A stretch of DNA of 64,000 nucleotides from Hydrocarboniphaga sp965279055 (GCF_965279055.1 NZ_OZ257125.1:2604001-2668000), one strand, 5' to 3'. Counted from the first letter of the stretch, positions 28,847 to 37,529 are shown. Notes: a model not told the origin generated them from the sequence alone. Made by a program: numbers and translations.

Positions 28847-30436
28847 CTATGAGGTGGGTCGGGAGTTGCCGAGCAGCGCCAGTGACTCGCGCACGATGCG
28901 ATCAGCGTTGTCGACCGGCCCGTCGTGGAGGATCGTGCGGTCGGGTCGCACCACTGCGCACCAGCCGTACGGCGCGCCGCCGGGCACGAGTCGGTTGTCC
29001 ATATCCTCGAAGACGTGATTTCCACGATGCACCGACTCACCGCGCAGACAGAACTGGACAGTCCGGCCGCCACGACGAGTCCAGAGCTCCAGCGTCGCGG
29101 CTGTCAGCTGAGGCTCCGCAGGAAGTCCGAAGCCCACCAGCGAAAGCTCGCTGCCGAGCGCGTCGTCGCTGAGCAGGATCTCGCCACTGGCCGACCGAAC
29201 CAGCCCCTGCGGCAACAGTCCGCCACGGCGTAGTCGTACGTGGCCTTTCACGAACAGCCCGGCATTGAACTCGTTCTTCGGTTTGACGCCGAGTTCGTCA
29301 AGAAATGTTCGCAGCGACGGAATGCGCCGGAGCAGCGCCATTGCGCCGTGGATGAGAATCGCCATCGGCCGGCTGCCGGGCATGACCAGTCGCCCCATCA
29401 ACTTGGCCAGCGCGATCATCTTGGTGGCGTGCGGCCGACGCTCCTCATCGTAGGTATCCAGGACCGCTGGCGCGGCGAGCCCCTTCACTACCCAGGCGAG
29501 CTTCCAGGACAGGTTGGCGGCATCGCGCAATCCCGCGACGAGACCCTGCCCCGCAAATGGCGGCGTGATGTGCGCGGCGTCGCCCACCAGAAACACGCGA
29601 CCTTTGCTGTAGCGCTCGCAGGATCTCGCGTGGAAGCGGTACACCGCTTTGCGTTCGATCTTGATTTCGCTTGCCGTGGCCCACGGCGCCAGCAACCGCG
29701 TGATGGTCTGGTCCTTCTCCATCTCCTCGCGCGTCTCGCCCGGCTGCAGCATGAACTCCCAGCGGACGCGGCCGCCCGGCGCGATCATGTGCGGCGTCGG
29801 ACGCCGGGAATCGCATATGAACTCGACGTGATCGAACGCGCCGGGAACGTTCTGGGCGTCGACGATCAGCCAGTCCTCGGCGTAGGTCTTGCCCCGGAAA
29901 TCTTGCCCGATAGCCCCGCGCACCTTTGAACCGGCGCCGTCAGCTCCAATCAGGTAGCGCGCGTGGACCGTGACCTCGTCGCCATCCGCGAGCCGCAGTA
30001 CGACGCGAACACCCTCAACCTCCTCGGTGAAACTCAACATCTCAGTGCCGCTCAAGGTCGACACCACGGCACAGCTTTCCGCCTTCCGGCGCAGCGCACG
30101 TTCGAGATCGGGCTGGTAGAACGTCACCAGCTTGGGATGGCCGTCAATGCTGCCGCTGGTGTTGATACGCCCGAACTCCCCCACCTGCGGACAAAGCATG
30201 CGCACATACGGAATCGCGATCTTCTCGAACGCATCTTCCGATAGCCCCGCCATCTGAAGGATGCGCAGGGCCTCGTTGTCGAGCGCGATGGCGCGCGGCG
30301 CCGTCAGGATGTCGCTGGCCTTGTCGACCACCAGCGTACTTACACCGTAGCGGCCAAGCAGCAGCGTCACTGCGGCGCCCACCGGGCCATAGCCGACGAT
30401 GAGTACGTCGACCGCTGGGGGAATGGGTGTTGCCAT
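28847..30436 (-). CDS. FAD-dependent aromatic hydroxylase (MhpA/PheA family)
   Basis: The 529-residue class A flavin monooxygenase resembles 3-(3-hydroxyphenyl)propionate hydroxylase. The Rossmann motif is VGYGPVGAAV (Gly15, 17, 20). The DG motif is YLIGADGAGSKVR (about 161-173), and the GD motif is GRVFLVGDAAHITPPFAGQG (279-298). The C-terminal thioredoxin-like domain is seen from about residue 400. Such enzymes ortho-hydroxylate phenols to catechols with NAD(P)H and oxygen, which would provide the substrate for the extradiol dioxygenase of the same cluster. It begins 8 bases after the SDR stop, so the two are co-transcribed. Confidence 0.88.
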   Translation of the reverse strand: MATPIPPAVDVLIVGYGPVGAAVTLLLGRYGVSTLVVDKASDILTAPRAIALDNEALRILQMAGLSEDAFEKIAIPYVRMLCPQVGEFGRINTSGSIDGHPKLVTFYQPDLERALRRKAESCAVVSTLSGTEMLSFTEEVEGVRVVLRLADGDEVTVHARYLIGADGAGSKVRGAIGQDFRGKTYAEDWLIVDAQNVPGAFDHVEFICDSRRPTPHMIAPGGRVRWEFMLQPGETREEMEKDQTITRLLAPWATASEIKIERKAVYRFHARSCERYSKGRVFLVGDAAHITPPFAGQGLVAGLRDAANLSWKLAWVVKGLAAPAVLDTYDEERRPHATKMIALAKLMGRLVMPGSRPMAILIHGAMALLRRIPSLRTFLDELGVKPKNEFNAGLFVKGHVRLRRGGLLPQGLVRSASGEILLSDDALGSELSLVGFGLPAEPQLTAATLELWTRRGGRTVQFCLRGESVHRGNHVFEDMDNRLVPGGAPYGWCAVVRPDRTILHDGPVDNADRIVRESLALLGNSRPTS

Positions 30437-30444
30437 TGGGGCTC

Positions 30445-31179
30445 TCAGGTCTTCGCGACCACGCGCTCTGCCATACGCGGTGCGAGGCGCAACAGCATGG
30501 GGAGAAAGCGCACCGCACCGGGCCGGACTTCCTCAAGTCCTTTCAGCGCGCCATCCACCGCCTGCGCTGCCACCTTCTCGGCAGAAAGCTTCGGTACCTT
30601 GTGATGGGCGGTGGCGGGCGTGTCCACCACCGGGGGAATCAGCTCGGTGACGGCAATGCCGAGCGGCGCGAATTGGCGGCGCAAGGATTTCGACAGACTG
30701 TGCAATGCCGCCTTCGACGCCGAATACACGGGCGCGCGCGTCGCCGGCGCCAGTCCATAGCCGGAACTCACGATCAAGACCGATGCACGGCTGGCCGCGC
30801 GCAAGCCCGGCAGAAATTCCGCGATCAGGTTTATCGCGCCCTCGGTGTTGTTGCGCAGCTCGGCGGACAGATCCAGGCCTGCAAGATCGCTGCGCGTGAA
30901 GTCGATCTCGCACAGGCCGCCCGCGTTGCTGACGACAAAGTCCACGGAGGGCGCGGCTGCAGCGACGGCGCTGGCGAACGCGCGTACCGCGAGCCGATCG
31001 CTCACGTCGCAGACCGCCGTTGTCACGCCCGGCAGTTCGCGCGCCAGCGCCGCAAGTTTTGTCGCATCGCGACCGCAGGTATACACGCTCCAACCCTGCG
31101 CATGCAGGCGGCTGACGATCGCCTTGCCGATGCCGGAGGAGCCACCGCTAACCACGGCGGTACGATTCGAAAGGTTCAT
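30445..31179 (-). CDS. Short-chain dehydrogenase/reductase
   Basis: The 244-residue classical SDR has the cofactor motif SGGSSGIG (11-18), NAG at 85-87, the catalytic Ser in IVSSGYG (138-139) and YSASK with Tyr152 and Lys156. It oxidises or reduces an alcohol/keto group in the pathway; the substrate is unknown. The C-terminal segment is basic and slightly hydrophobic (RFLPMLLRLAPRMAERVV), which could bind the membrane. TGGAG precedes the ATG. It is 139 bases downstream of the acyl-CoA synthetase, the largest gap in the downstream half of the cluster apart from the one before DUF1302. Confidence 0.9.
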   Translation of the reverse strand: MNLSNRTAVVSGGSSGIGKAIVSRLHAQGWSVYTCGRDATKLAALARELPGVTTAVCDVSDRLAVRAFASAVAAAAPSVDFVVSNAGGLCEIDFTRSDLAGLDLSAELRNNTEGAINLIAEFLPGLRAASRASVLIVSSGYGLAPATRAPVYSASKAALHSLSKSLRRQFAPLGIAVTELIPPVVDTPATAHHKVPKLSAEKVAAQAVDGALKGLEEVRPGAVRFLPMLLRLAPRMAERVVAKT

Positions 31180-31199
31180 TGCACTGTCTCCATCAATGT

Positions 31200-31215
31200 G
31201 GTGCTGGCCAGCACC
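31200..31215. promoter_or_regulatory. Perfect 16-bp palindrome upstream of the SDR
   Basis: GGTGCTGGCCAGCACC is a loop-free palindrome about 20 bases before the SDR start, in the 139-base spacer between the synthetase and SDR genes. It may be an operator for an internal promoter. The sequence differs from the AT-rich palindrome at the TetR promoter. Confidence 0.3.
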
Positions 31216-31318
31216 GGGAAGCAGTGCTGGAAAGTCGGGATCGGCAAGAGGATCACCGGAAGCTGCCGTCCGGCGACGTTGAGGTTGCGTCTCGGGCGTG
31301 TGCTATCCACGCGCCGTT

Positions 31319-33262
31319 TCAACTCACGTTGAACGAAAAAGGGAAGCGACCGAGCACTACATGCGCCGCTTCCTCGGCGATGCCTGCTTGAAGTCGTACG
31401 CTGACGACGAGGCCCTTCGATTTGTCATCGGCGACAGAAACATCGCGGAACAAGACCTGGGCCTCACGCAGCGCGAGTTCAAGGGCATCCTGGGTCTCAC
31501 GATGTTTCAGGGCAGGTTTGAAAATCTTGCCCACGCCGGTCAACGGCATCTGGTCGATGATCCGCACCTGCCTGGGCAAAGCAGCGCGCTCGGTGATTTC
31601 CTTCTTCAGAAATTCCACAAGTTCGCTCTCGGTGGCTGTCGCCCCCGCTTTGAGCTGGACGTAGGCCACTGGAAGTTCACCGGCATGTGCGTCAGGCCGG
31701 CCGACCGCGGCAGCGATCGCCACCGCCGGATGCCGGTGCAGCGGCTCCTCGATGGTCGCCGGATCGATGTTGTGCCCGCCGCGAATGATCAGCTCTTTCT
31801 TGCGGCCGGTGAGCCAGAAGTAGCCTCCGTCATCCTGACGTGCAAGATCACCGGTGTTGAGCCAACGTTGGCCATCACCGCAGTCGATCCATAGCCCCTT
31901 GTTTTGTTCCGGCACGCGGTAGCCGGCGAACACATTGGGACCCGACACGAGCAGCACGCCTACTTCACCCAGCGCGCAATCCCGCTGGTATGCACCCTGC
32001 TCGCTAAGCAAAACAGCCTTCATCTTCTGGCAGGGAATGCGCAGTCCGATCGAGCCCAGGCGGCGCTCACCCAGCGGCGGGTTCACGCTGCTCACGCAGG
32101 TCGCTTCGGTCAAGCCATAGCCTTCCAGGATATGCAGGCCGGTCCGTTCCTGAAACTTGCGGAACACTTCCACCGGCATGGGCGCCGCGCCGCAGAGTCC
32201 GTACTCCAGGCTCGCGATGTCGCGTGTGCCGATGGGGACCTGCAGCAACGCGGCGTAGAGTGTGGGCACTCCGCTAAAGAAATTGATGCGGTGGTGCTCG
32301 ACGATTTCCCAGAATCGCTTGACCACGCCCTCGCCGCGATAGCCCTGCGGCGTTCCGAGAATCACATGCGCGCCCTTGGAAAAAGGCAACAAGCCGGTGA
32401 CGAGCACGCCGTTGACGTGGAACAGCGGCAAGCCGCAGAACACCACCTTGCCGGCACCAATACCGTCGCCCAGGAACTGCGCCGCACTCCAGGCATTCGC
32501 AACCTCGTTGCCGTGGCGGCGCATCGCGATCTTGGGCAGACCCGTCGTACCGCCGGTGCAGAAGTATGAGGAGTCATCGTCGGCCGAGATTCGACGCCCG
32601 CTGTTCAGTCGATTGGCGTTCCGCGCGCGGATGCCTCGGTTGAAGTCGTGGATCTGGATTGAGGCGGGCACGGCGCCGCGGATGCCCGCATGGCCATGCA
32701 GCCGCGCAATTTCGCGACGCTGCATCAACCGGGAGGGAAAATGCTTGAGCCCGCGCACGCGATCCGGGAGGTTCACCAGCACCAGATGCCGCAGCGACTT
32801 GATGCTCGCCAACTGTGGCTGCAACTTGGTCCAGAGGTCGATGTCGGGGAACGGCGCGAGCGTCACCAACACCGAGGCATTGGCGGCGTTCAGCAGCTCG
32901 GCGATCGCCGGGCCTTCCAGCAGCGGATTCAACGCCGCGACGATGCCCGTGGCCTGCCCGCCCCAGATCACAAAATGGGTTTCAGGCAGATTGGGCAACA
33001 CGAAGGCGATGACGTCGTCCTTGTCTACTCCGAGGTCGTGGAAAAAGTTGGCGGTCTGAGTAATTCGCGCGAGCAGCTCGCCGTAGCTCCAGGTTTCGGG
33101 CTTGCGATGCTCGTCCGTGGTCAGGAAGAAACTTAATGCTGGAGCCCGCGGGTTCAGGCTGGCACCGCGCCTGATCATCTCGTAGGTGCTGGTGGGAAGA
33201 TCTGCGGGCAAGCCTCGACTCTCGGCAGCCTCGACGTCACCGATGTTGGCGATACCGGGCAT
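31319..33262 (-). CDS. Acyl-CoA synthetase (AMP-forming)
   Basis: The 647-residue ANL-superfamily ligase activates a carboxylic acid to its CoA thioester through an acyl-adenylate. The P-loop is CTGGTTGLPK (235-244). EGYGLTEAT is the A5 motif, LNTGDLARQDDGGYFWLTGR is A7-A8, and GKIFKPALK holds the A10 lysine. The length suits long or bulky acyl substrates such as side-chain acids. ATG 33262 (MPGIANIG) lies 4 bases after the FAH stop; an upstream in-frame ATG inside FAH is rejected. A C-terminal tail of about 40 residues beyond A10 is unusual in its hydrophobic end. Confidence 0.9.
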   Translation of the reverse strand: MPGIANIGDVEAAESRGLPADLPTSTYEMIRRGASLNPRAPALSFFLTTDEHRKPETWSYGELLARITQTANFFHDLGVDKDDVIAFVLPNLPETHFVIWGGQATGIVAALNPLLEGPAIAELLNAANASVLVTLAPFPDIDLWTKLQPQLASIKSLRHLVLVNLPDRVRGLKHFPSRLMQRREIARLHGHAGIRGAVPASIQIHDFNRGIRARNANRLNSGRRISADDDSSYFCTGGTTGLPKIAMRRHGNEVANAWSAAQFLGDGIGAGKVVFCGLPLFHVNGVLVTGLLPFSKGAHVILGTPQGYRGEGVVKRFWEIVEHHRINFFSGVPTLYAALLQVPIGTRDIASLEYGLCGAAPMPVEVFRKFQERTGLHILEGYGLTEATCVSSVNPPLGERRLGSIGLRIPCQKMKAVLLSEQGAYQRDCALGEVGVLLVSGPNVFAGYRVPEQNKGLWIDCGDGQRWLNTGDLARQDDGGYFWLTGRKKELIIRGGHNIDPATIEEPLHRHPAVAIAAAVGRPDAHAGELPVAYVQLKAGATATESELVEFLKKEITERAALPRQVRIIDQMPLTGVGKIFKPALKHRETQDALELALREAQVLFRDVSVADDKSKGLVVSVRLQAGIAEEAAHVVLGRFPFSFNVS

Positions 33263-33266
33263 CGCT

Positions 33267-34388
33267 TCAGCTCTCGGCGACAATGTTGTTGCGCTGCGTG
33301 CCGAGGTCCATGCTGCCATTCGCCGCGCGGATGCTGGCCTCGACCACATCGCCGGGCTTCAGATACTGTGATCGCTTGGATTGGACCTTGAAGAAGACCT
33401 CCCACTTCTTCTTCTCCGGCAGCAGCGCGCCAATCTTTTGCTTCGCCGGTGAAGGAATCGACAGGGCACATCCAGCGGGCGTGCCCGTGGAGAGGAGATC
33501 GCCCGGCTCGAAGTCCTGCACGGCGGACAGCTCGGTGAGCGTTTCGGCCGGGCCATAGACCAAGTTCGCCGTGTTGTCGCTCTGCCGAACCTGACCGTTC
33601 ACCGTCAGTTTCAGCTGCAGGTTCTTGAGCGTGGCCATGCTTGAAGCATCCAGCAATGTCAGCCAAGGCCCGACCGGGCCGAACGTGCGAAAGGACTTGC
33701 CCTTGTAGAACTGCATCTGCGGAATCTGCACGTCGCGCGCCGAGTAGTCGTTGACGATGACGGCGGCGGCGACATACTCGTGCAGGTTCCCGTCGGTGAC
33801 CGTCACTGCGCCGTGAATCGCTTTGCGCAGGATCAAACCCAGTTCGATCTCATAGTCCAGGAACTTCACCATGCGAGGTTTGATGACCTCGCTGTCGGCC
33901 GCAACGATGCAGCTCTGCGCCTTGGTGAAAATCATGTTGTAGGTCTTCGCGTCGGGGTCCATGCCGGACTCGATCATGTGCTGGCGATAGTTCGCACCCT
34001 GGCAGACGAACTGCTGGTTCTGCGTCACCGGCGACAGCAGCTTGACGGCGGACCGCTCCAGAGCGGGGCCATCGAGCGTCGCCAGCTCCGCCAGCGACGT
34101 GCCGCGGATAAAGTCGCCGGTGGTGGAGAAATCGCCCGGCACCGGCGTGATCTGGCTGCCGCGAATCACGCCCCATTGGGCGCGGCCTTGGTGTTCGAAG
34201 CGGACGATGTTGAGAGACATGGCGGAGGCTCGTTCGGTGGGATTTGGGGGCGAGACAGGCTTCGGGACTTCTTGGTGACGCGGCATTGGATCGCAGGCCA
34301 TAAGCGCGACCCCGCCGCCGACCATTGCCGCCGCAGCGCCGGCCTGGATCAGGCGGCGTCGTTGCGGATCGGCGCGGTCAGCGCTCAT
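33267..34388 (-). CDS. FAH-family hydrolase/hydratase with Tat-like lipoprotein leader
   Basis: The C-terminal domain (from about residue 58) is a fumarylacetoacetase-family fold. Metal ligands are in KFLDYEIELGLIL and in IVNDYSARDVQ, and the later LLSTGTPAGCAL loop is typical. The family hydrolyses or hydrates ring-cleavage products. From ATG 34388 the protein has an extra N-terminus with QRRRLIQAG and a hydrophobic stretch ending LMAC (Cys32), which resembles a Tat lipoprotein signal. An internal ATG at 34220 would give a normal cytoplasmic enzyme of about 317 residues. Neither start has a clear ribosome site; 34388 is favoured because it lies 11 bases after the preceding stop and the leader is well formed. 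Confidence 0.8.
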   Translation of the reverse strand: MSADRADPQRRRLIQAGAAAAMVGGGVALMACDPMPRHQEVPKPVSPPNPTERASAMSLNIVRFEHQGRAQWGVIRGSQITPVPGDFSTTGDFIRGTSLAELATLDGPALERSAVKLLSPVTQNQQFVCQGANYRQHMIESGMDPDAKTYNMIFTKAQSCIVAADSEVIKPRMVKFLDYEIELGLILRKAIHGAVTVTDGNLHEYVAAAVIVNDYSARDVQIPQMQFYKGKSFRTFGPVGPWLTLLDASSMATLKNLQLKLTVNGQVRQSDNTANLVYGPAETLTELSAVQDFEPGDLLSTGTPAGCALSIPSPAKQKIGALLPEKKKWEVFFKVQSKRSQYLKPGDVVEASIRAANGSMDLGTQRNNIVAES

Positions 34389-34399
34389 GGCCAGGAAAT

Positions 34400-35473
34400 T
34401 CAGCCGAACAGCTTCGCGAGCGTGAGCAGCTTGCTCAGGCTGAGATCGGGGCTGCGCCGCACATTGCGGATCAACGCCGCAATTGCGGACGGCGTGAGCT
34501 TGGGCCTGGTGAAGCTGGCCGGCATCGGCTGTCCCCACTGCGACATCGCCGCGCGGCTGCCCGGATGCACGCCGGTCGGACGGTCGGCGGTGAACAGGTC
34601 CCCATCGCAGTAGTGCTCATGCTTGGCGCCCCAGGGATCATTCCAGTAGTCGAAGATCTGGCTGCCGAGGATGTGCCGGCCGATACCCCAGGCGTGCTTC
34701 CAGCCTTTCTCGCGCAGTACGCGCTGGCCCATGCCGACGGCGTCCGCATCCACGACCTCGTAGGCGCTATGGCTGTAGAGCGGCATGAACCCCTGGGCCA
34801 TCGCGAGGCTGTGGTGGTCGGCAGGCGTGTCGCCGAGGTCCAAGCGGAAGAAGGTCACGGCGGGCGAACCGTCCGGCAGCACCTGGACGTCGCTGGGAAT
34901 AAGACCCAGATGCTGGGTGTACCAGGCACTCGTCGCCTGATAGTCCGCGACCTCGATCACGCAGTGGCCGAGTCGGATCACCTCGGGGGGTTCTGGCGCG
35001 GGCCGCTGCGTCCCGTTGACACGCACCGACTTGCCCGTGGAATTGAAGCGCAGGGGACTGCGGCACGGCAGTTCCTCGACCGGCGTCTGGCCGTGGATTG
35101 CTTCGACCATGAACCCGGACGGGTCCGTCAGCACCACGCGCTCGCCACCGCCCGGGTGGGTGACCGCCTCAATCCCGCTCGCGCCAGGAAGCCTGGCGAG
35201 TTTCTCCAGATCGGCACCACTGCCGACGGTGAAGCCCATCCCGACGAACCGCGCCCGGGCCGCGCGATGCACGCGGTAGCAGTAGGGCGCGTTCGAGGCA
35301 GCGCGCAGGTACAAAACCTCGTCCGTGCGGCTTGCAGGCACAAGGCCAAAGTCGGTGAGAAATTGCTCGGCCCGGTCGAGATCGGGCCGCTCGAAAATCA
35401 GGTAGGCCAGTGAGCTGGCTTTCACCATGGGATTCGGGTGGCGGACCGGCTGCATGGTGCGGAGCTCGGTCAT
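34400..35473 (-). CDS. Type I extradiol ring-cleavage dioxygenase (VOC fold)
   Basis: The 357-residue protein has two tandem VOC domains, as in BphC-type enzymes that cleave catechols next to the hydroxyls. The putative Fe(II) ligands are His170 (RLGHCVIEV), His220 or 221 (TPADHHSLAM) and Glu286 (KHEHYCDGD). The N-terminal domain lacks these residues, as usual. A C-terminal extension of about 60 residues (ending LSKLLTLAKLFG) is longer than in classic BphC. It precedes the FAH gene by 11 bases. Cleavage of a catechol produced by the flavin hydroxylase is the likely role, but the substrate is unknown. Confidence 0.85.
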   Translation of the reverse strand: MTELRTMQPVRHPNPMVKASSLAYLIFERPDLDRAEQFLTDFGLVPASRTDEVLYLRAASNAPYCYRVHRAARARFVGMGFTVGSGADLEKLARLPGASGIEAVTHPGGGERVVLTDPSGFMVEAIHGQTPVEELPCRSPLRFNSTGKSVRVNGTQRPAPEPPEVIRLGHCVIEVADYQATSAWYTQHLGLIPSDVQVLPDGSPAVTFFRLDLGDTPADHHSLAMAQGFMPLYSHSAYEVVDADAVGMGQRVLREKGWKHAWGIGRHILGSQIFDYWNDPWGAKHEHYCDGDLFTADRPTGVHPGSRAAMSQWGQPMPASFTRPKLTPSAIAALIRNVRRSPDLSLSKLLTLAKLFG

Positions 35474-35628
35474 GACGTTCTTGGATCCCTGAAAGCTCGA
35501 ACGAGGGTGCCAGGTCCGTTCATTCGGAGGCGTCTAAAGCCCGGGCACGATCGGAACCGGCCGGCCAGCCGCGGAACCGGTACAACGGGCAGAAACAGGA
35601 GGATTTTCACGGGAGCATCCGGTTCGGA

Positions 35629-36636
35629 TCAGAAGCGGGGCGCTTCACCGGATGCACCGCTCTGTGCCTCTGGAGACACCTGCCACGTCTGCTGAAGCTG
35701 CAGGGGCTTCGAGCGCAGCTTCAGTCGTGCCGCCGCAGCGATGTTGTGCCATAGCGAGACCAGGAGCTGGGCCTTGCTCGGCGACTCCGGGAACCGGCGC
35801 AATTCGCGCTCGGCCGCGACGGGCTCCGGCAGGATGCGCGGGAAAGCGGCGCCGGCGAGCGATCCGCCGACGACGGAGTCGTGCCGGTAGTGCACCGGCA
35901 TGCGCTTGGACGTGGGCGCCCACACCACGTCGTCACCGGTCCAGCGCAGCGCCAGCGCGCGGCGCGGCCGGGTACGGTGATGGTTACCGTAGCTGCCGTG
36001 CAGGGTCAGCGGGTGAAACATCAGCATGTCGCCCGGCTGCATCTCCCAATCGACCAGATCGTACTTTTCCGGATTGGCATTGATGTCCGGAACGTCGTCC
36101 ATCTGCTCATCGATGATGGCGGCGACGTAGTCCGGTGAGATCGCCTTGTAGCGCTGCGGCCACTTGTGAGATCCGCGCACATACATCAAGCCACTGCTTT
36201 CGCGCGTGACCGGGTCCAGCGGAATCCAGAACGAGCTGATCTGCTCGCCGCGAATCGGCCAGAACGACAGATCTTGGTGCCAGGGCGTGGGCGCGTCGGT
36301 GCCCGGCTCCTTGACGAACATCTGGTCGTAGAAGAAGCGCACCTGCTCCGAGCCCATCAACTGTTTCGCCCAGTGCGCGAACGGCCCGTAGTAGATGGCA
36401 TCACGGATTTCGTCTACGTGCTTCCAGAGGAAGGTGTCCATCTGATAGCCAGCCGTCTTGCGGGACATGAAGCGTCCCTGCACCGACATGTTGGCCCGGG
36501 CCTTATCGACCCCCGCCTCGATCAGCTTCAACCAGTTGGGGTCGATGGCCCCCTTGATCATCACGACGCCGTCGTCGCGGTAGCGGCGAATTTCCTCCGT
36601 CGTGAGCGCGCGATTGGGGGTTGTGGCGAAGCTCAT
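35629..36636 (-). CDS. Phytanoyl-CoA dioxygenase (PhyH) family oxygenase
   Basis: The 335-residue non-haem Fe(II)/2-oxoglutarate oxygenase has its iron triad as WHQD (His120, Asp122) and LHGSYGN (His213). A basic residue for 2-oxoglutarate lies in the RTRPRRALALRW segment. PhyH enzymes hydroxylate acyl-CoAs or small hydrophobic molecules. ATG 36636 (MSFATTPNR) is supported by CTGGAGAA upstream; a longer frame would run into the promoter. It is the first gene of the catabolic cluster, divergent from tetR, and is followed by a 155-base gap. Confidence 0.87.
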   Translation of the reverse strand: MSFATTPNRALTTEEIRRYRDDGVVMIKGAIDPNWLKLIEAGVDKARANMSVQGRFMSRKTAGYQMDTFLWKHVDEIRDAIYYGPFAHWAKQLMGSEQVRFFYDQMFVKEPGTDAPTPWHQDLSFWPIRGEQISSFWIPLDPVTRESSGLMYVRGSHKWPQRYKAISPDYVAAIIDEQMDDVPDINANPEKYDLVDWEMQPGDMLMFHPLTLHGSYGNHHRTRPRRALALRWTGDDVVWAPTSKRMPVHYRHDSVVGGSLAGAAFPRILPEPVAAERELRRFPESPSKAQLLVSLWHNIAAAARLKLRSKPLQLQQTWQVSPEAQSGASGEAPRF

Positions 36637-36676
36637 GATGTTCTCCAGGACGCCCTTCAGATGCGGGCACAGTGAT

Positions 36677-36705
36677 ACATTAAGCAAGTCTGATAATTTT
36701 ATCAA
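36677..36705 (-). promoter_or_regulatory. Predicted promoter of the catabolic cluster
   Basis: On the minus strand, TTGATA (36705-36700) and TAATGT (36682-36677) are separated by 17 bases, a plausible sigma-70 promoter for the PhyH gene. The -35 box lies inside the 36687-36708 palindrome. Confidence 0.45.
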
Positions 36706-36708
36706 TCT
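36687..36708. promoter_or_regulatory. Imperfect palindrome between tetR and the PhyH gene
   Basis: The core TGATAA-TT-TTATCA (36691-36704) sits in a longer partly symmetric 22-base segment. It overlaps the -35 boxes predicted for both divergent promoters, the usual place for a TetR-family operator that controls its own gene and the neighbouring pathway. Confidence 0.55.
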
Positions 36709-36727
36709 TGATCCGTGAGTCTATACT
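36699..36727 (+). promoter_or_regulatory. Predicted tetR promoter
   Basis: TTATCA (36699-36704) and TATACT (36722-36727) are spaced by 17 bases. The promoter would start transcription near 36734, upstream of the GTG at 36762, which supports that start over the ATG at 36708. Confidence 0.5.
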
Positions 36728-36761
36728 GACGCCAACCCACTGCACCGACCTGCCAATCGTC

Positions 36762-37529
36762 GTGAACAATTCCAGCCCCCGCCCTCCCGAGGCGTCCGCC
36801 GAGACGGTAGCCGCTCGCAAGTCACTCGCGAACGCAACTCCTGATGAGGCCGAGCGTGAGCCGCGCGGTGCGCGGCGTAAGCGGGAGACCCGGGAAAAAC
36901 TGCTGGAAGCCGCCTTTCGCCTGATGGCCGAGCGCGGCATGGACGCGGTGGCGATCAATGAGATCACCGAGGCCGCAGACGTGGGCTTCGGCTCGTTCTA
37001 CAACCACTTCGAATCCAAGGAGGCGATTTACGCCGTCGTCATGGACTCAGTGTTCGAAGAGTTTGGCGATGCGCTCGACCTCCTCGTCAAGAATGTGGAC
37101 GACCCCGCAGAGTTCATTGCCATCTGCGTGCGCCACACGATTCTTCGCGCTCGTCGAGAACCTTTGTGGGGCCGATTCCTGGTCCGCGAGGGCTTCTCGG
37201 CGAGGGTGCTGTCGCGCGGACTGGGCGTGCGCCTGATGCGGGACATCCTGATAGGCGTCTCCAAAGGGCGATTCAACATACCCGATCCCTTCATGACCTT
37301 TGTCACGATCGGCGGAGGCGTGCTGGGCGCCATCGCGGCAGAGTTGGAGCTCGCGGGCAAACCGACGGATTCGCTTAAACAACTTAAACAACTGGGTCTC
37401 AGTTCCGAGGACATTCCAGAGCGTGCCGCGGCCGTAGCCCTGCACAACCTGGGTCTATCTTTCGACGAGTCGCGACGCATCGCCCTGCTCTCGCTGCCGG
37501 CCGTCGATCGTCCTTTCGCGTCCTCGTAA
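36762..37529 (+). CDS. TetR/AcrR family transcriptional regulator
   Basis: The protein of about 255 residues has a disordered N-terminal tail of some 35-40 residues rich in Pro/Ala/Glu. A TetR helix-turn-helix follows (RETREKLLEAAFRLMAERGM, then AINEITEAADVGFGSFYNHF). The C-terminal two thirds is a helical ligand-binding domain. GTG 36762 is chosen because the predicted promoter overlaps the earlier ATG. It is divergent from the catabolic genes, so a pathway repressor responding to a substrate or CoA intermediate is likely. The long N-terminal tail is unusual for the family. Confidence 0.85.
   Translation: MNNSSPRPPEASAETVAARKSLANATPDEAEREPRGARRKRETREKLLEAAFRLMAERGMDAVAINEITEAADVGFGSFYNHFESKEAIYAVVMDSVFEEFGDALDLLVKNVDDPAEFIAICVRHTILRARREPLWGRFLVREGFSARVLSRGLGVRLMRDILIGVSKGRFNIPDPFMTFVTIGGGVLGAIAAELELAGKPTDSLKQLKQLGLSSEDIPERAAAVALHNLGLSFDESRRIALLSLPAVDRPFASS

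Noticed and set aside
36708..36761. ATG 36708 as the TetR start
   Set aside because: It lies within the predicted promoter and palindrome; the GTG at 36762 fits the expected transcript.
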